Of a DNA stretch of 64,000 bases, positions 52,001-63,787 are shown one piece after another. The position numbers and the translations under genes are program-made. The DNA comes from Desmodesmus armatus (lineage: Eukaryota; Chlorophyta; Chlorophyceae; Sphaeropleales; Scenedesmaceae), in assembly GCA_007449985.2 (NCBI GenBank), contig VIIQ02000743.1, positions 1-64,000 on the forward strand, in the 5' to 3' direction. The notes under the pieces are model-generated. The model was not told the DNA's origin, ran no database searches, and worked only from the letters and a program-made list of their open reading frames with translations. Positions within the stretch are counted from its first letter, which is position 1. Each line of letters begins with the position of its first letter.

Positions 52001-54605
52001 CTGCTAGCGGTGGTCCCGCTTTCGCCGCCTCGCCGCGGGACTGGCAAGCTCTGCTACCTGGGCTCCTAGCTGTTTTGGCCCCCTGCACCCTGGGAGAGCC
52101 TCCTGGCGGTTGCACCTCCAGCCGCAGGTGCTGCAGCTTGAACGGCACTGCCGCATAGTCAGGCGGCTGCATCTGCTGCAGCTGCTCTGCTGGTGCTGCC
52201 TGCTGCAGCTGCCGTGCAGCTGGTGTGCCTGCCAGACCCCCGCCAGAGCTGCTGCTTGGTCGTCGCAGCTGCTGCCACGAGCGCCTGCACCCATCACAGC
52301 ACTGAGGCATGTTCCAGGGGACCAGCTGGCAGCTCCTGTTTGACTGGCAGGCTGCTCTGTCAGGATCAGGGGAGGTCGCAAGCTGCCAGCTGCAGAGGGT
52401 GTGCCTACCAGCAGCCGCGGTCGGGGCGTGCTGCCATTGCTGCTGATGATCTGGACGCGCGAGGTCTTGGGTGGCTTGTGACCTGCAAGTGACCTGTGTG
52501 TATGCTGCTGGTGGCGCCTGGTGGTGGCTGCTGGGTGTGCTGCATGAGGAGTTGTGTCTGCTGATAGTCCTGGTAGCTCCTGAATGACCTGTGTGGGCCA
52601 ACAAGCAGCAATAGCCACATAGCATGTGTAAAGTTGGCGATTTAGGCATTCTGGTTATCGGCGTGTTGGCACTCACATGCCATGATGAAGTACAGGGGAA
52701 TTTTCTGTTGCAGCGGACGCGGAGAGCGTGCTTGTGCCCCATGTTGCACCAACACACAAGCGTGCATTGCCCTACACAACTGCAGTCATCTTACTGGCTG
52801 CTGTGGCAGCGCTACTCAAGTGGATGCTCTTACCTGCTGGCAGGCAGCCTCCAACCGTCCAGCCAGAGACGTAACCTGCTGCAGTGGCAGCGCACCGACA
52901 GTCGCTGTGCTTGCTGCTGCTGCACTGCCTGCCGCATTGATTGCCTGAGAGGCTGCTGCAGGGGGTGATTGCTGCAGGGGCTGTGCTGCTGCAGCAGGCG
53001 GGCTCTGCTGCTGTGCAAACTGCAGTCAGGCAGGAAGGCCGGCAGTGACATGTCAGATGCTATCCCTCAAGCCTGTCGACTCTGTCTTGAGGTGCCTAGC
53101 CCATGAGCCGGTGTCTCCTTTGTGGAGTGCTGAGCCAGCCAATTTGCAACATGAACCATGATTGATAGATGTATATGCACTTCTCGTGCGTGAAGCTAAT
53201 TAGGCAATTGAGTTTGTCCCTCCTGCTACACTAGGGGTTGGAACATGTTGGCTGCAGACATCTGCTGGCTGAGCTGGTTGACCTGTCTGCCATTTGGCAG
53301 TCACTATGGGTGAACCACTCAGCTGCTTCACTTAGCAAAGCCAGCGAGCATTTTGCTTCTATGCCCCTAGTTCGGCCATGGATGCAGAGCTCTGCCAAGC
53401 CTAAGGCACCTAGATCCAAATTTAACACATAGCCACTTACCGGGTAAGTGCCAGGCGGAAGCTTGCGAACGGCCCTCAGGTATGGTTGCGGGTGCTGTAG
53501 CTGGTGTACCTGCAACTGCGGTGCTAGCTGCTTGTACTGCTGTATCTGCTCCAGCACACTGTGCTGCAGGTCCAGCACGTTGCTGAGCTTTGCATCCTGT
53601 ACAACTGTGGGATGCACATTCACAGCACAGCACAGCACAGGGGCAGAGGCAGCTGCTTGGAGGCCAGGCATGTGAGTTGCCAGACTGCTGCTACCATAAT
53701 CGGGCCATTGGCAGGGGCATGTGTCTACAGGCCTCCTATAATGGCATGTGCATCCCTTGACACTTCCCTGCCTCCCTTCCTCTCTCAAGCTGCTGTTCTG
53801 GCAATGCGGCTGCCCCACCGGTGGTGCAAGCAGCCACAGGGTGTTCACACTTCCTCCCAAAACATCTGACTGCAGCGCAGCTGGTGGATGAACCCATCCC
53901 TACCCACCATCTGCTGGTTACCATACGCCTGCTACAACCGCACACCTGAAGGTTGATTCTGCAGGGCCTCCTGCTGCAGTGCTGCAGCCCAGAGCATGGG
54001 GTTGACATACTCAGGCACCTGCTGCTTCGCGCTCAGACTTGTGAATGGCCGCGCTGCTCCTGCTGCTCCAGACGCTGAGCGAAGTGAGCGCCCAGAGCGA
54101 GCAGACCTACGGGATGTTGCTGATGTCTGCCTGCTGATCCATGCCTTGCCCTTGCCTGCTGCAGCGCCTGGGAAGCTGATGTTGAGGGCGTTCGCCTGCA
54201 CACAAGCAACAGCAGGCAATACTGTCTAGCATCGCACTGTTCTGTCAACAGCAAGGACTTGGGCCACACCCCTGGCTTGTCCCAGAGAGGAGACAATGCA
54301 GGTGCAACACGTACCTGGTCTTTGCTGCTGTTGACGTTGACCCACAGCTTTGCATGCAGCTCCTGAAGCTGCAAGCACACAAGCAGACAGGATTCTCAAG
54401 CTGCAGCAGATGAGGCCAACTTGGCAAGACACGCTGCGCAACAGCACTGAGGGGGACGCACAGTGACTAGGGGATCGAGGGTCTGCAGGGTCCTGGTATC
54501 AGGTGTTCCCTGCTGGGCCAGCACCAGTGCAGCAGCCTGGGCACCGCATTCCGAAGCAGACTCCCTCATGTTGCAAGCGGTGGGGTCAGGCAGGAGCTGC
54601 TGCAT
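49022..54605 (-). CDS. large coiled-coil protein, unrecognised
   Basis: ATG 54605. Exons that fit phase: 54462-54605, 54315-54368, 53946-54195, 53441-53604, 52834-53019; then a long stretch about 52620-51950 with one unexplained frame change near 52250; about 51778-51340; 49959-50885; 49022-49460 (stop TGA). Readable parts include LQELHAKLWVNVNSSKD, EYVNPMLWAAALQQEAL, LQHSVLEQIQQYKQLAPQL, FKLDIGRIARLHKFGKQW, RVWEVLGVPAETQLDMVLRY and EAWEAAAAAVLQREALLAQV. Helical, Gln/Ala/Ser-rich and basic patches suggest a cytoskeletal or ciliary scaffold, but that is inference; no named domain is seen. The donor end of the 49959-50885 exon is repeated twice in the next intron. Confidence 0.55.
49659..49860 (-). 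repeat. two echoes of an exon end in the coiled-coil gene
   Basis: The exon ending at 49959 reads, on the minus strand, GTGCTGGGGGTGCCGGCTGA, then GACTCAGCTGGACATGGTGC and TCAG|GTAAGG. Copies at 49801-49860 and 49659-49709 keep this order with substitutions, and both keep an AG|GTGCGC donor. The adjoining intron sequence is copied as well; spacing is about 140-160 bp. Confidence 0.88.
49896..49931. repeat. poly-C/(CA)n composite microsatellite
   Basis: About 16 C residues run directly into ten CA units, inside the same intron as the echoes. Confidence 0.95.
51782..51885. other. 42-bp-arm intronic hairpin
   Basis: Arms 51782-51823 and 51844-51885 pair (CAGTGGAGGAGCAGC with its complement, then TCAT and TGAGAGC blocks and GGTGAACA), with four mismatches and three G-U in 42 positions and a 20-base loop. 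It lies just upstream, on the minus strand, of the acceptor for the exon starting near 51778. Confidence 0.75.
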
Positions 54606-54857
54606 TCAGGGGCTTCGCATTCTGTTGTTAGGATGTAAGTCAGGATGTTCAAAACACTGAAAGTGATGGCCAGAAACAGTGAAGTGAAACAAAAACACCG
54701 TGCAACAGCTCACATTCAGAAACCAAGAAGTGTGGGAAGGTGTGTTGTCATTGTGAACGAAGATTGCTCCTGAGGACTGCTACTGGTTGGAACCATTTTT
54801 GAGTCTTTTAGGCATATTTGAGAACCATTTGGGCCGTGCAGCGAGTTGAACACCACC

Positions 54858-57484
54858 ATGCCCAGCAGGGGCGACTCTGGCAGTAGCGGCTCCTCTGGCA
54901 GCTCTTCTGGGTCTGGAAGCTCTTCTTCTCGGTCTTCAGGGTCAAGCGGTGACTCCAGGGGCAGGAGGAGCAGGAGCAGGTGCTGATCAGGAGACCACCG
55001 CTGCCTGCTGCATGATGCTGCTCGTTTCGTCTCTCGCACTTCATGTTGCTGCAATCCTTATGAAATAACGATTTTGGTACCTACGATGCTTTGGTTGAAC
55101 AGCACACAATCAGCCCTCAGCAGCAGCAACAGATCAGCCACAGCCTGAATACCCTGTGATGCTTCTGTTCATTTGCAGGTCACCCCTCAAGCGCGGCCGC
55201 AGCTCCGCAAGCCCAGGGCGTGATGACAAGCCAAAGACAGGCCTGCGGCGTGGAGGCGCTGCAGAAAATGGGGCAGCAGCACCGGTAAGTGCAGCCCCTG
55301 TCACCACAGGTGCCAGCACACTGTGCGTGATGTGCAGACACTCTGGATCAAGCAGTGTCAATTTCACCCTCTCCAGTTGTCCCAACCACAACGAGCCCAG
55401 CTTACCCCCCCAGCACATAGACTGCTGCCGTTGACACGCCACCACTGCTTGTCGCATTCCCTCACCTCAACTTCAGGATAAGGAGAAGCCAGCAGTAGAG
55501 GCCCGCAAGTCTCCAGCAGCCCGTGACAAGTCACCCCCACCCACAAAGCTGCATGTCACCAAGCTGACGCGCAACGTCACAGCTGAGCATGTGGAGGAGA
55601 TTTTCGGCACGTACGGCACCCTCCTGTCCTGCAACCTGGCCATTGACCCCAAGGTGCAGCTGCCCAAGGGCTACGCAGAGGTAGAGTTTGCCACTGCTGA
55701 GGAGGCAGAGCGGGCCAAAGAGTACATGGATGGTGCACAGCTGGACGGCAACGTGCTGCAGTGAGTGCAAGGGCTGCCTTTGCTCGAGTTGCTAGGCTGG
55801 CATTGGGTTACATGGCTGCTCGCGGGCTTCCTTTTGGTTGTCAGGCAGCAAATGATGCGTCTATGCGCAGGCTGGGTGCACAAACGGTGGATGCATCCTT
55901 GCACACGACTGATGACCACCGGGGCGCCGTCCAGCTGGGCTGCAGCAATGCAGCTGTAGTAGCATGGTGCTTGCCAGGGCCCTGCTGCTTTGCTTGCCGG
56001 CAATGCAGCTGTAGAGCCCATGGAACCCCTTGCGTCGTCCTGGCCGATTGATGTTTGTTCTGCCCTGACCTGTGTTGTGCAGCACTGTTGACTGGTCTCT
56101 GCCTGTACCATTTGCAGGGTGCAGTACAAGCTTCAGGCCAAGAAGCGCCCAGAAGTGCAGCTGCCGTCCCGCGCAGCAGCAGCAGCAGCCCTGCCAGAGT
56201 CCCCGCGCGCCAACAGGCCACTTACAGCAGCTGAGCGCGACCGCGCGCGGGAGCTAGCAGCAGCACGTGGGGACAGGGAGCGAGACAGCGGGCGGGATCG
56301 GGAGCGTGAGCGCGACAGAGCAGCAGCAGACCGGGAGCGTGGCAGGGGGCGCGGCCGCAGCAGGAGCCCACCGCGCAGGCCCTCTGGGGGCATGGACAGG
56401 GACAGGGGCTTCCCCGGGCCACCAGGGCCCTACAGGAGCGGCAGTGGCAGGCTGCCTTCGCCACCTCGGCGAGGCAGTGGGAGCGGGTGAGTGCGCATGT
56501 GGCTGGTGCGATTTCGCTGTGACTCTGCAATGCATGGCACGGTACGCATGTGCATGTGCCAGGTTGTCTCGGCATGCACATGATGAGCCGCAACTAGCAG
56601 TGCTGCTGGGGGCTGCAGCCCTGTGGGGCACATGCGTGAGTGTGACACAGAGCTGTGACTTGGCCTGCAATCATCAGCCACCCAGTGTCTGTGTGTGGCG
56701 CGAGGCTGCTATCTAACTTTGGCAGAGAGCGTGTGATGTCAGGCGCTGCCTCATTGGTCAAACTTGGGGGCGCTAGTGCAGCATTCAGCAGCATCATGCA
56801 TTGCTGTGTGGTCGTCTCAGGGAGCGCGCCATAGCAGCTGCCTTCCGCCTGCTGGCTTATAGCTTGCTGACTTATAGCCTGCTGCCTTGTCACGTGGCGT
56901 GCCTATTACACCAGGGCTCCCGGTCGCCCCGGCTATGCGCGCAGCCCACCACGCAGGCGCTCGCCTTCTCCAGTCAGGAGGCCTGCCAGGAGCCCGCCCA
57001 GGCGCAGGAGCAGGACACCTCCACGGGTACGTACGTTTAGGGTACGGGCCGCATACTGGACCAGCACACATACACCAAGGGGTGTTGCTTCTGGAACATA
57101 CACTGGGCAGCCACCATGGATGTTGCCCTGTGGCACGCATGAGGCTCACTCACAACCCGCATACAGCGTTTTTGATCTGTACTTCACCATCTGGCTCATG
57201 ATTTTGCCCATGCTGCTACAAGCAGCATTGTCAGTATGCTGAGCCGCCTTGGCTTCTCCGTATTGGTGACGGTGCCTGTGTAGGGACTTGCCCGGCGTGC
57301 TTCCTCCCCTGCGCCACGCTCGGGCCGTGGCAGGAGCCGCAGCAGCAGCCCCAGCAGCAGCAGCCGCAGCAGCAGCTCCTCCAGGGGCAGGGGCAGGAGC
57401 TCAAGCAGCGGCAGCAGCAGCCGCAGCAGTAGCAGCAGCAGCGACAGCAGCAGGCGCTCACCACCACGCAGAGGCCGTCGGTAG
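54858..57484 (+). CDS. SR45: SR45/RNPS1-type splicing factor
   Basis: Six exons: 54858-54979, 55179-55284, 55477-55760, 56118-56486, 56915-57026, 57284-57484; 397 residues, stop TAG, all phases consistent. Order: an N-terminal Arg/Ser region (RGRRSRSRSPLKRGRSS), one RRM at about residues 98-175 (LHVTKLTRNVTAEHVEEIFG, KGYAEVEFATAEEAERAK, MDGAQLDGN), an RD/RE-rich linker, and a C-terminal RS domain (YARSPPRRRSPSP, then long Ser/Arg runs). The RRM sequence and the double RS layout match plant SR45 and animal RNPS1, peripheral exon-junction-complex and splicing activators in nuclear speckles. ATG 54858 is the first in frame and opens directly into the RS region. It looks complete and functional. 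Confidence 0.9.
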
Positions 57485-58251
57485 GGGTGTGGCTGCTGCA
57501 AGCAGTGACTGTTGTTGCAGGGCTGTGGTCCTGCAGCTCCCAGGACTGGCCTTGCTGACCACCATGGGTTTGTCGCGGCTGTCACTTGGCTGCATCACTT
57601 GCATAGTGACCCCTGACCTTGGTTGAAAATGAATGTAGCAAGCAACAAGCTTGGTGGTTGACTGGTGCGTGACTGGTTTGGTTTGTCCTGTGACTTGGTG
57701 GCCTTTGCCTTGAAGGGGACCCTTGGTCGTGCGGCTGTGCTGACTGTCGTGACAGGGGCAGTAATCACGTCTTGAAGGTGTATCCTGCCAAACTGCCCTT
57801 GCTACCGCTTGAAGGCGGCATCCATGCAAGGCTTGCACTACTTGCACAAGAGCAATGTGGGCAGCTGTCCTTCAGCAATCACGGCCAGCATTCACTGCGG
57901 TATATAACAGTGCTCCGTCGGACTTACCACGATCGAAAGCTTCAGGCGAAGGCTGGTTTTAGTGCCCGGCGGTACTGTGGTCGGTGCTTTCTGCTCAAGC
58001 ACACTACTTGCCTCAAACTTGCTCCGATGTAACTTTGGCTCGATATCTGTACGATTCAATCCGCATGCCCGCTCATATCCAGTCATGCTTGCACCTGCTT
58101 GATACTTCACTCCTGGCTTATCCGGCACAATAGGAGGCAGAGTATCATACCAAACGAATATCGATAAACCCACGAAGCATCCCAGGCTCGCTAGGCAGCA
58201 AGGGGCTTGCTGCTTGGGTGCTGTAGCAGGCCTGTCACAAGCAGTAAAGTC
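57485..58251. other. intergenic
   Basis: 3' flank of the SR45 gene and 5' flank of the next gene. TGTAA at 58027, the algal polyadenylation motif, is the only candidate signal, though far from the stop. Nothing else is seen. Confidence 0.4.
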
Positions 58252-60745
58252 ATGGAGTGGAATGGTGACCCAATGTGGTGGTCAGATGGAATTGAGTTGC
58301 AGCAAGAACATGTTGCTGCACCGGCTGCCACCAGCTGCGAGCCTCCTCCCACTTTCCGCGCTCCCGCCAAGCCAGCAGCAGCAGCACCCGTGCGAGCACC
58401 GCCTATCCCCACTGATGATCAGTGCAACAACCCAACAGATACCCCCAAGAAGCAGCCTATTATGCCCTGCAGAAAGTCCATGACTGACCCACCAGCTAAG
58501 AGGCAGCCCTGGTTTGAGTTCCTGGTGAGAAGCAGCCAGAGCAAGAGGGTTGCATGTTGTCGACTCAACTGCAAGCGCTGGGCTGCACTTGTCAGGCACC
58601 CTGCAGCACATGAGTTGCCTGTTAGCAGTCACCATGCGCAGCCCCGTCACACCATTGGTAGTTCTCACTGCACTGCCGATGTCAGGTCATGCTGCACAGC
58701 TGTCACAGCTGCACAGCAGTGCTCACCCCTGCAGCTGTGCCTTGGTTTGCTGCTGGACATGTGCAGCCCCTGCAAACATTGGTCAAGCCCACTCTGCGGC
58801 CAAAGGGGCTTCCCTGCAGCAAGAAGAATCAAGGCTCGGTTGACAAGCAGGCAGCCAGGGAGCAGCAAGCTGCAGATGCTCGTGCTGCACGTTACATGCA
58901 GCAGGCGGGAATGCTGGCATCCCACAACCACCACCATACGCTGCAGCTGGGCCATGCAGGAGCAACACCTGAGGAGCACGTTGTGCTGGGGGACAAAGGC
59001 AAGCACAAACCTGCAGGATCAAGGTGAGGATGGGCCGTGCTGGCCAGCAAACGCTCAGCAAGTGTGGTTTGGCATGCAGAATTTGGTGAGCTTGCGGCAG
59101 ACCTGTACATTGCACGGCGCAGCACCGCAAACTCAGCACAAAAGACAACAGACCCAATCACCAGCACCAGCCGGCCTGTGACAGCACCTGGCAGGACAGG
59201 GTCACGGTCTGGGCTGCTGTCACCCTACAAGGGCAGGTCAGCACGGCCTTGAGCACACAGCCATCCATGTCTGTCTGCGCACAGCAAGTGCCACCTGGCC
59301 GTTTGAACGTTGCTTGCTCAGCACGCAGTTGGACAGCTGACATCAGGTTGCAGGACAGATGGACCATGCACTGCACAGCACGTAGTTGCAGTCTCATGAT
59401 GGCAGCTTGGTCAGCACTTTGCAGGAGCCGCGCAGGTCAGAGCGCATGTCCATGCAGTGCCATGGTGCCGGTCATCCACTCAGCAATCATCGCTGACTGC
59501 TGCCTGTGCACCCTCTGCTTGTTTCTTGCAGTATACTGTCTGGCACGGCAGACCAAGGCGCACGCAGCGACAGCACCAGCGGCCAGCGTGACAGCAGCAA
59601 CGATGGCAGCAGGGGCCACGAGACGCTGTTTTTTGCAGGCAGCCTCTACCACACATTCAACGGGGAGCTCATGTCCCTGCAGCGGCGGCCCGGCAGCTCC
59701 GGCCAACAAGGGCGCTACAACCCGCTCACACACACGTGGACAGAGCAGCCCAAGGATGCAGCAGTGTACGAGAGGTGGCAGCGCGAGGGGGATGCCACAG
59801 TAAGGAGCTCGCTTGGCCGGCGGCCAAGCACTGCAGATGCCAGCGGCTGCAGGGGCGCAGCGGGCAAAGCCACTGTGGCCAGCTTGCTGAGGCAGCAGAG
59901 CGTTGGCAGCAGCAGCGGGGACATCGTGCAGCTGGCCGGGTCGGGGCGCAAAGCAGTGCGTTCGGGAGACACCTGGTGAGTGCTGACGAGGGCTTCTGGA
60001 GCCATGGCTTGTAACGGACGTCAGATCTGTCAAGGCAGCGGTGCGTCGGTGCCTTGCATCCTCTGGGTTTGTCGTATTTTTGTAGGTTCAGGGGACCCGC
60101 ATGGTACACATGACTGAATAGTGCTTTGCACAGTGAAAGCATGGCACTGTGTGGTCCAGCACAGAGCTGCAGCAGAAGCATTGCGCCTTGCGCAAATCCA
60201 CTGGCGTGCTGCAGCAAACAGCAAACCTCAACCTGGAGTCTGCACTTGCTGCGTCTCCTTGTGCAGGGGCACGTATAATGTGCTGAGGAACGAGTGGGTG
60301 GTGCCGCCGGCAGACGCGCGCTACATCAACAGGGAGATGGGCCCAGGCTCACACCGTGCTGAGCCTCTCATCAGCACAAACAAAGGCAGCCCCAAACCCA
60401 TGCGCAAGGTGAGAATAGCAGCCATGCACTCGGGGTCTCCAAACAATCAGCCGCTTCCATAGTTACAAGCAGCGCATGCATTCAGCTAGTTGGCCTCCAC
60501 CCTCCCTCAGGCTGGTGCTGTGTAGTGCGCATGCAAGGGCATGCGGCTGTCTCATGGGGTCGCTTGCTTTTGTCTGCTGTTGTGTGCTGGCCATGCAGGC
60601 TGTGACACCCCCCAGCACTGGTGTGTACGACCCAATCAGGGCAGAGTGGAAAGTCCTGCCGCAGCGGCTCAGCGCCTCGTACACCCTGGATTTTGCCCCA
60701 CGCAAGCTATTTGAGGAGAAGGCATTTGTGAAGCGCAGCAAGTAG
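58252..60745 (+). CDS. protein with three GxY[N/D]P..W..P repeats, possibly microtubule- or cilium-associated
   Basis: ATG 58252 (MEWNGDPMWWSDG). Exons: 58252-58524, 58767-58998, 59080-59236, 59532-59975, 60267-60408, 60599-60745; 464 residues, stop TAG. The second intron fits only with a GC donor at 58999; the stronger-looking GT at 59024 breaks the frame. The N-terminal third is Pro/Ala-rich. A helix with Ala/Arg/Gln (KQAAREQQAADARAARYMQ) follows. Then GSLYHTFNGELMSLQRRPG leads to three related units, GRYNPLTHTWTEQPKD, GTYNVLRNEWVVPPAD and GVYDPIRAEWKVLPQ, each starting an exon or lying in a separate one. Short W/P repeats of this kind are common in ciliary and microtubule-bound proteins, so that role is inferred, not shown. 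Confidence 0.7.
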
Positions 60746-62949
60746 GCGCCAAAAGGGGAACTGAGTCTTTACCCAAGGTGGGCCTGGCGCGGTGAGAGGC
60801 ATGCAGCAGTGCTGCATGTGTGCAGCAACCAGTGCTGCAGATCTGGAGGGGGGCTGTGCCGTTGGAGGCACAGCAACAAATGTGGTCGGTACAGTATTGT
60901 CTTGCTGTTGTGTTTGCCAGTACAACATGGTGTGTGTGGCTGTTTTGAAGCCCTGGTTGCTATTGCCCACAGGGCAGCAGTGGCGTCCGCACTGTTTGGT
61001 GACCTGACAGGCCCGACATGTGTATTGATGCCCTTTGACATGACAACAAGCAGCAAACAGAGCCCGTCGGGCATGACAGCACGCAGCAACGACACCCTCC
61101 CAACCTTCTCACAGGCTGTTGTCCAGCTTGGGGACTCGTAGCATGGGGTGCACCTTTGTCTTACAGTTTGTGCATGGTGTGAATTGATGAGGGTGGGCGG
61201 GTTGGCATCCATGCCCGGTTCCTTGCTGGATTTCCTGCATTCAACACTTGGTGCATAAACAAGCCCCAGACAACTCACCGTCCGTGGGGCTGCTCGGCTC
61301 TCTGAGGACTGCACGACTGCCAGAGCACATGAAGAGTACCCAGCATCCCTTGGGTGCCTGGCATGACTAGGGTTTCTTCGAGGCCATCATTTGGCAGACG
61401 GACTGTGCTGGGTTTCTTTCAGGCCATCATCTGGCAGACGGACTGTGCTGTAGTTGGTTCTTTTGCGTCTGTGCTGGCTTGATGCACCTCTGCAGCTGGC
61501 TCCAGAGATACTGCCTTGGGGTGGCATGATGCAGCAGTGGGTGCTCCATGTGGCCGTGCTAGCACGGCTACGGCAGCGCTGCAAGCAGATGCTGGCTGAA
61601 GGAGGCGTGTGTACCAGACAGTCGCCTGCAGCATCTGTGATTAATGTTGTTACGAGCATGCTGTCTTACCTGGGGCACTGGGTTGCCAGCTCTGCCTCAT
61701 AGTATGGTGTGCTGACGTGGCACCTGCAGGGTGGCTGCGGCATGCTGCCAGCACGCAGTGGCTACCGGATTGCTGAGATGCTTGACTGGCGCGTCGTTCT
61801 TTGGACAGCACAGGGTGACAACAGTTGTTTTGGTGTGGGGTGAAGCTGTGTGCCTGCAGTCAGCATGCCGCCGGGCGGCAGCCAGCCTTGCACTGTGACA
61901 ACATGATCTGTACTGCTGTGTGCTGCTTCCATGTCTGACACTTAGGATGGACCTGCTGGGTGATTGCGCGGTTGCAGCACATCTCACTGTGACCCATCTG
62001 CTTACAAGCCACTGCATCACACCTGTCCCAATTCCTTTGCTCAGGTGCTGCCGCAAGGCAGCGCCAACCTTTGCCCTTGCACAAGCTGTCATGCACCACA
62101 CTGAACTAACACGGCGTACTACTATTGGTTTTGCGAGCAGAGGAACTCCAAGTTGGCATACGCATGTACAACTCAAGCTCAAGTTGAGCAGCATGTACAA
62201 CAATTTAAATTTCCACCCGGTACAGCGTGCTGTGCATGTGTGACAAGATCAGGAAGACCTTCAAGCCTCCAGAAGTGCACCCATACCACCTTGGGCCACG
62301 GAGTTGACTGGTGGTCCTAGCTGTGACGTTTTTTTCAAATTAAATCAAATCAAAGTTACACCTGTCAGAGCTTGCAGGATATGTAGCAGTACTTGCTGAA
62401 ACATTTGCACCCCACTGGGTCGCCTGAGGAATGCACAAATCAAATGAAAACAAATCAAAGTTACACAGCTTATCCAAGGTGGAAGTTTAAGTTGGAGTTG
62501 CACAGCTTATCCAAAGGCAAGCCTGTAGTGCCACTCAATATGGGCTTCACCCATTGTGTCACTTCTTTCGCTTGGCGCGGCCTGCGCAGCAGACAGCCGG
62601 CAGATGCTGAAGGTTAGTGGTGAGACAGCACACCCACCAAAGCATAGGTACAGCTGCAGTGCAGGAATGATTACGTGGCCCAGTTGGAACTCCCTTGTAC
62701 ATGCAAAGGCAGTGGGGATGACATTCTGAGTTGATTCACAAAGACGGCTTGTACATGTACACGTGCGGCTGTCGCATGCACCCCGAGCCAACTGGTGCAA
62801 CCTGCCCTTGTGACTCAGTCAGGGGTAGTAGCCCAGAACCTGGGTGCACAAGGGCACAAACCCAGCTTGATCCCCGCTCAATGAGTGCGTGCTGAGTCAA
62901 CACTGCTGTGCAAGCATTCAGCCTGCTGAGCAGCTTTGGGGTTGCCTAC
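60746..62949. other. intergenic with exon-like stretches
   Basis: A stretch at 60971-61141 (after CCCACAG) reads ALFGDLTGPTCVLMPFDM to a TAG and may be an exon of an unseen gene. A 40-bp tandem repeat lies at 61370-61449. From 62330 to 62520 the sequence is A/T-richer, with AAATCAAAT repeats. No gene is called. Confidence 0.35.
61370..61449. repeat. 40-bp tandem duplication
   Basis: GGGTTTCTT..AGGCCATCAT.TGGCAGACGGACTGTGCT occurs twice in tandem with three differences. Confidence 0.93.
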
Positions 62950-63787
62950 CTTGCTTGGATGCTGCAGGACCAGTGGGATCCTCTGCCACACCACTACCTT
63001 CCATGATGCTGCCCTCAGCGGCAGCAGTTGCGGCCACCGCCGCCGACCGCTTTCTGCCTGCTGCTGTCTTTGTTGCCGACTGCTTGCCGGCAGGTGCCTT
63101 GCCGGTGCCGCTGCGACTTCCTCGCCATTGCTTTGGGCCTGCTGCTGCATCATTCCCAGCCCCCGTTCCCACAGACTCCTCGACCACTTCCGCAGAACCG
63201 CCGCTGGGGTGTGGGCCCTCTGTTCCTGCACCGCTGTCCTGCATGTGCTGTATATGCTGTGTGTGCTGGATCTGTGGTTGGCTGGGTCCCACCGCATGGT
63301 GCTGGACTGATGCTGCGTGCTGAGCCTGCATCAGCAGCTGCTGTGTGGGCTGTGCATACCCTGCAGGCCCGACTGCAGGACCGGTTGGGTGCATCCAGCC
63401 CATGAGTTGATCTGGAGTTACATGCGGCAAGGGGTTTCGTGCTTGACTTGCACCCAACAGAGGTGCCAGCCACCCCCTGCTGCTCTGTACAGTGGGCGTG
63501 TAAGGCATGTTGAGGGTAGACGCTGCTGCTGTGGGGTATTGCTGCCTGGCTGCAGGCATCAGCACACCGGGATGCAGCAGTGGCTGCTGTTGCTGTGCTG
63601 ACAGCAAAGCTGCATGTGACGCAGCTGCTGCTGCGGCCTTTTTTGAGGAAGGGCGACCAGCCTGGGGTGCCGTGTAGGGTACCAGCTGTGCTTGTGTGCT
63701 GGTATGGGCTGCAGGCGCAGGGTTTGGGACGGGGGCAGCTGCTGCAGGATGGTAGGCAGCTGCTTGATCAAAATGCGCCTGTTGAAG
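62950..63787 (-). CDS. Ala/Gln-rich exon of a gene running off the window
   Basis: Minus-strand exon bounded by CTACAG at 63788 and a GTAGGC donor at 62949, about 279 residues in one frame. It contains QQAHFDQAAAYHPAAAAPVP, a basic patch SSKKAAAAAASH, PHVTPDQLMGWMHPTGPA, a Gln/His-rich middle, and a Lys/Ala-rich end (SATKTAAGRKRSAAVAAT). Low-complexity and basic patches suggest a nuclear, possibly DNA- or RNA-binding protein, but no domain is recognised. Both the start and the end of the gene lie outside this exon; the 5' part is probably beyond position 64000. Confidence 0.5.

Noticed and set aside
54716..55054. Minus-strand acidic, Leu/Pro-rich frame opposite SR45 exon 1
   Set aside because: It is the antisense of the Arg/Ser codons of a well-supported plus-strand exon.
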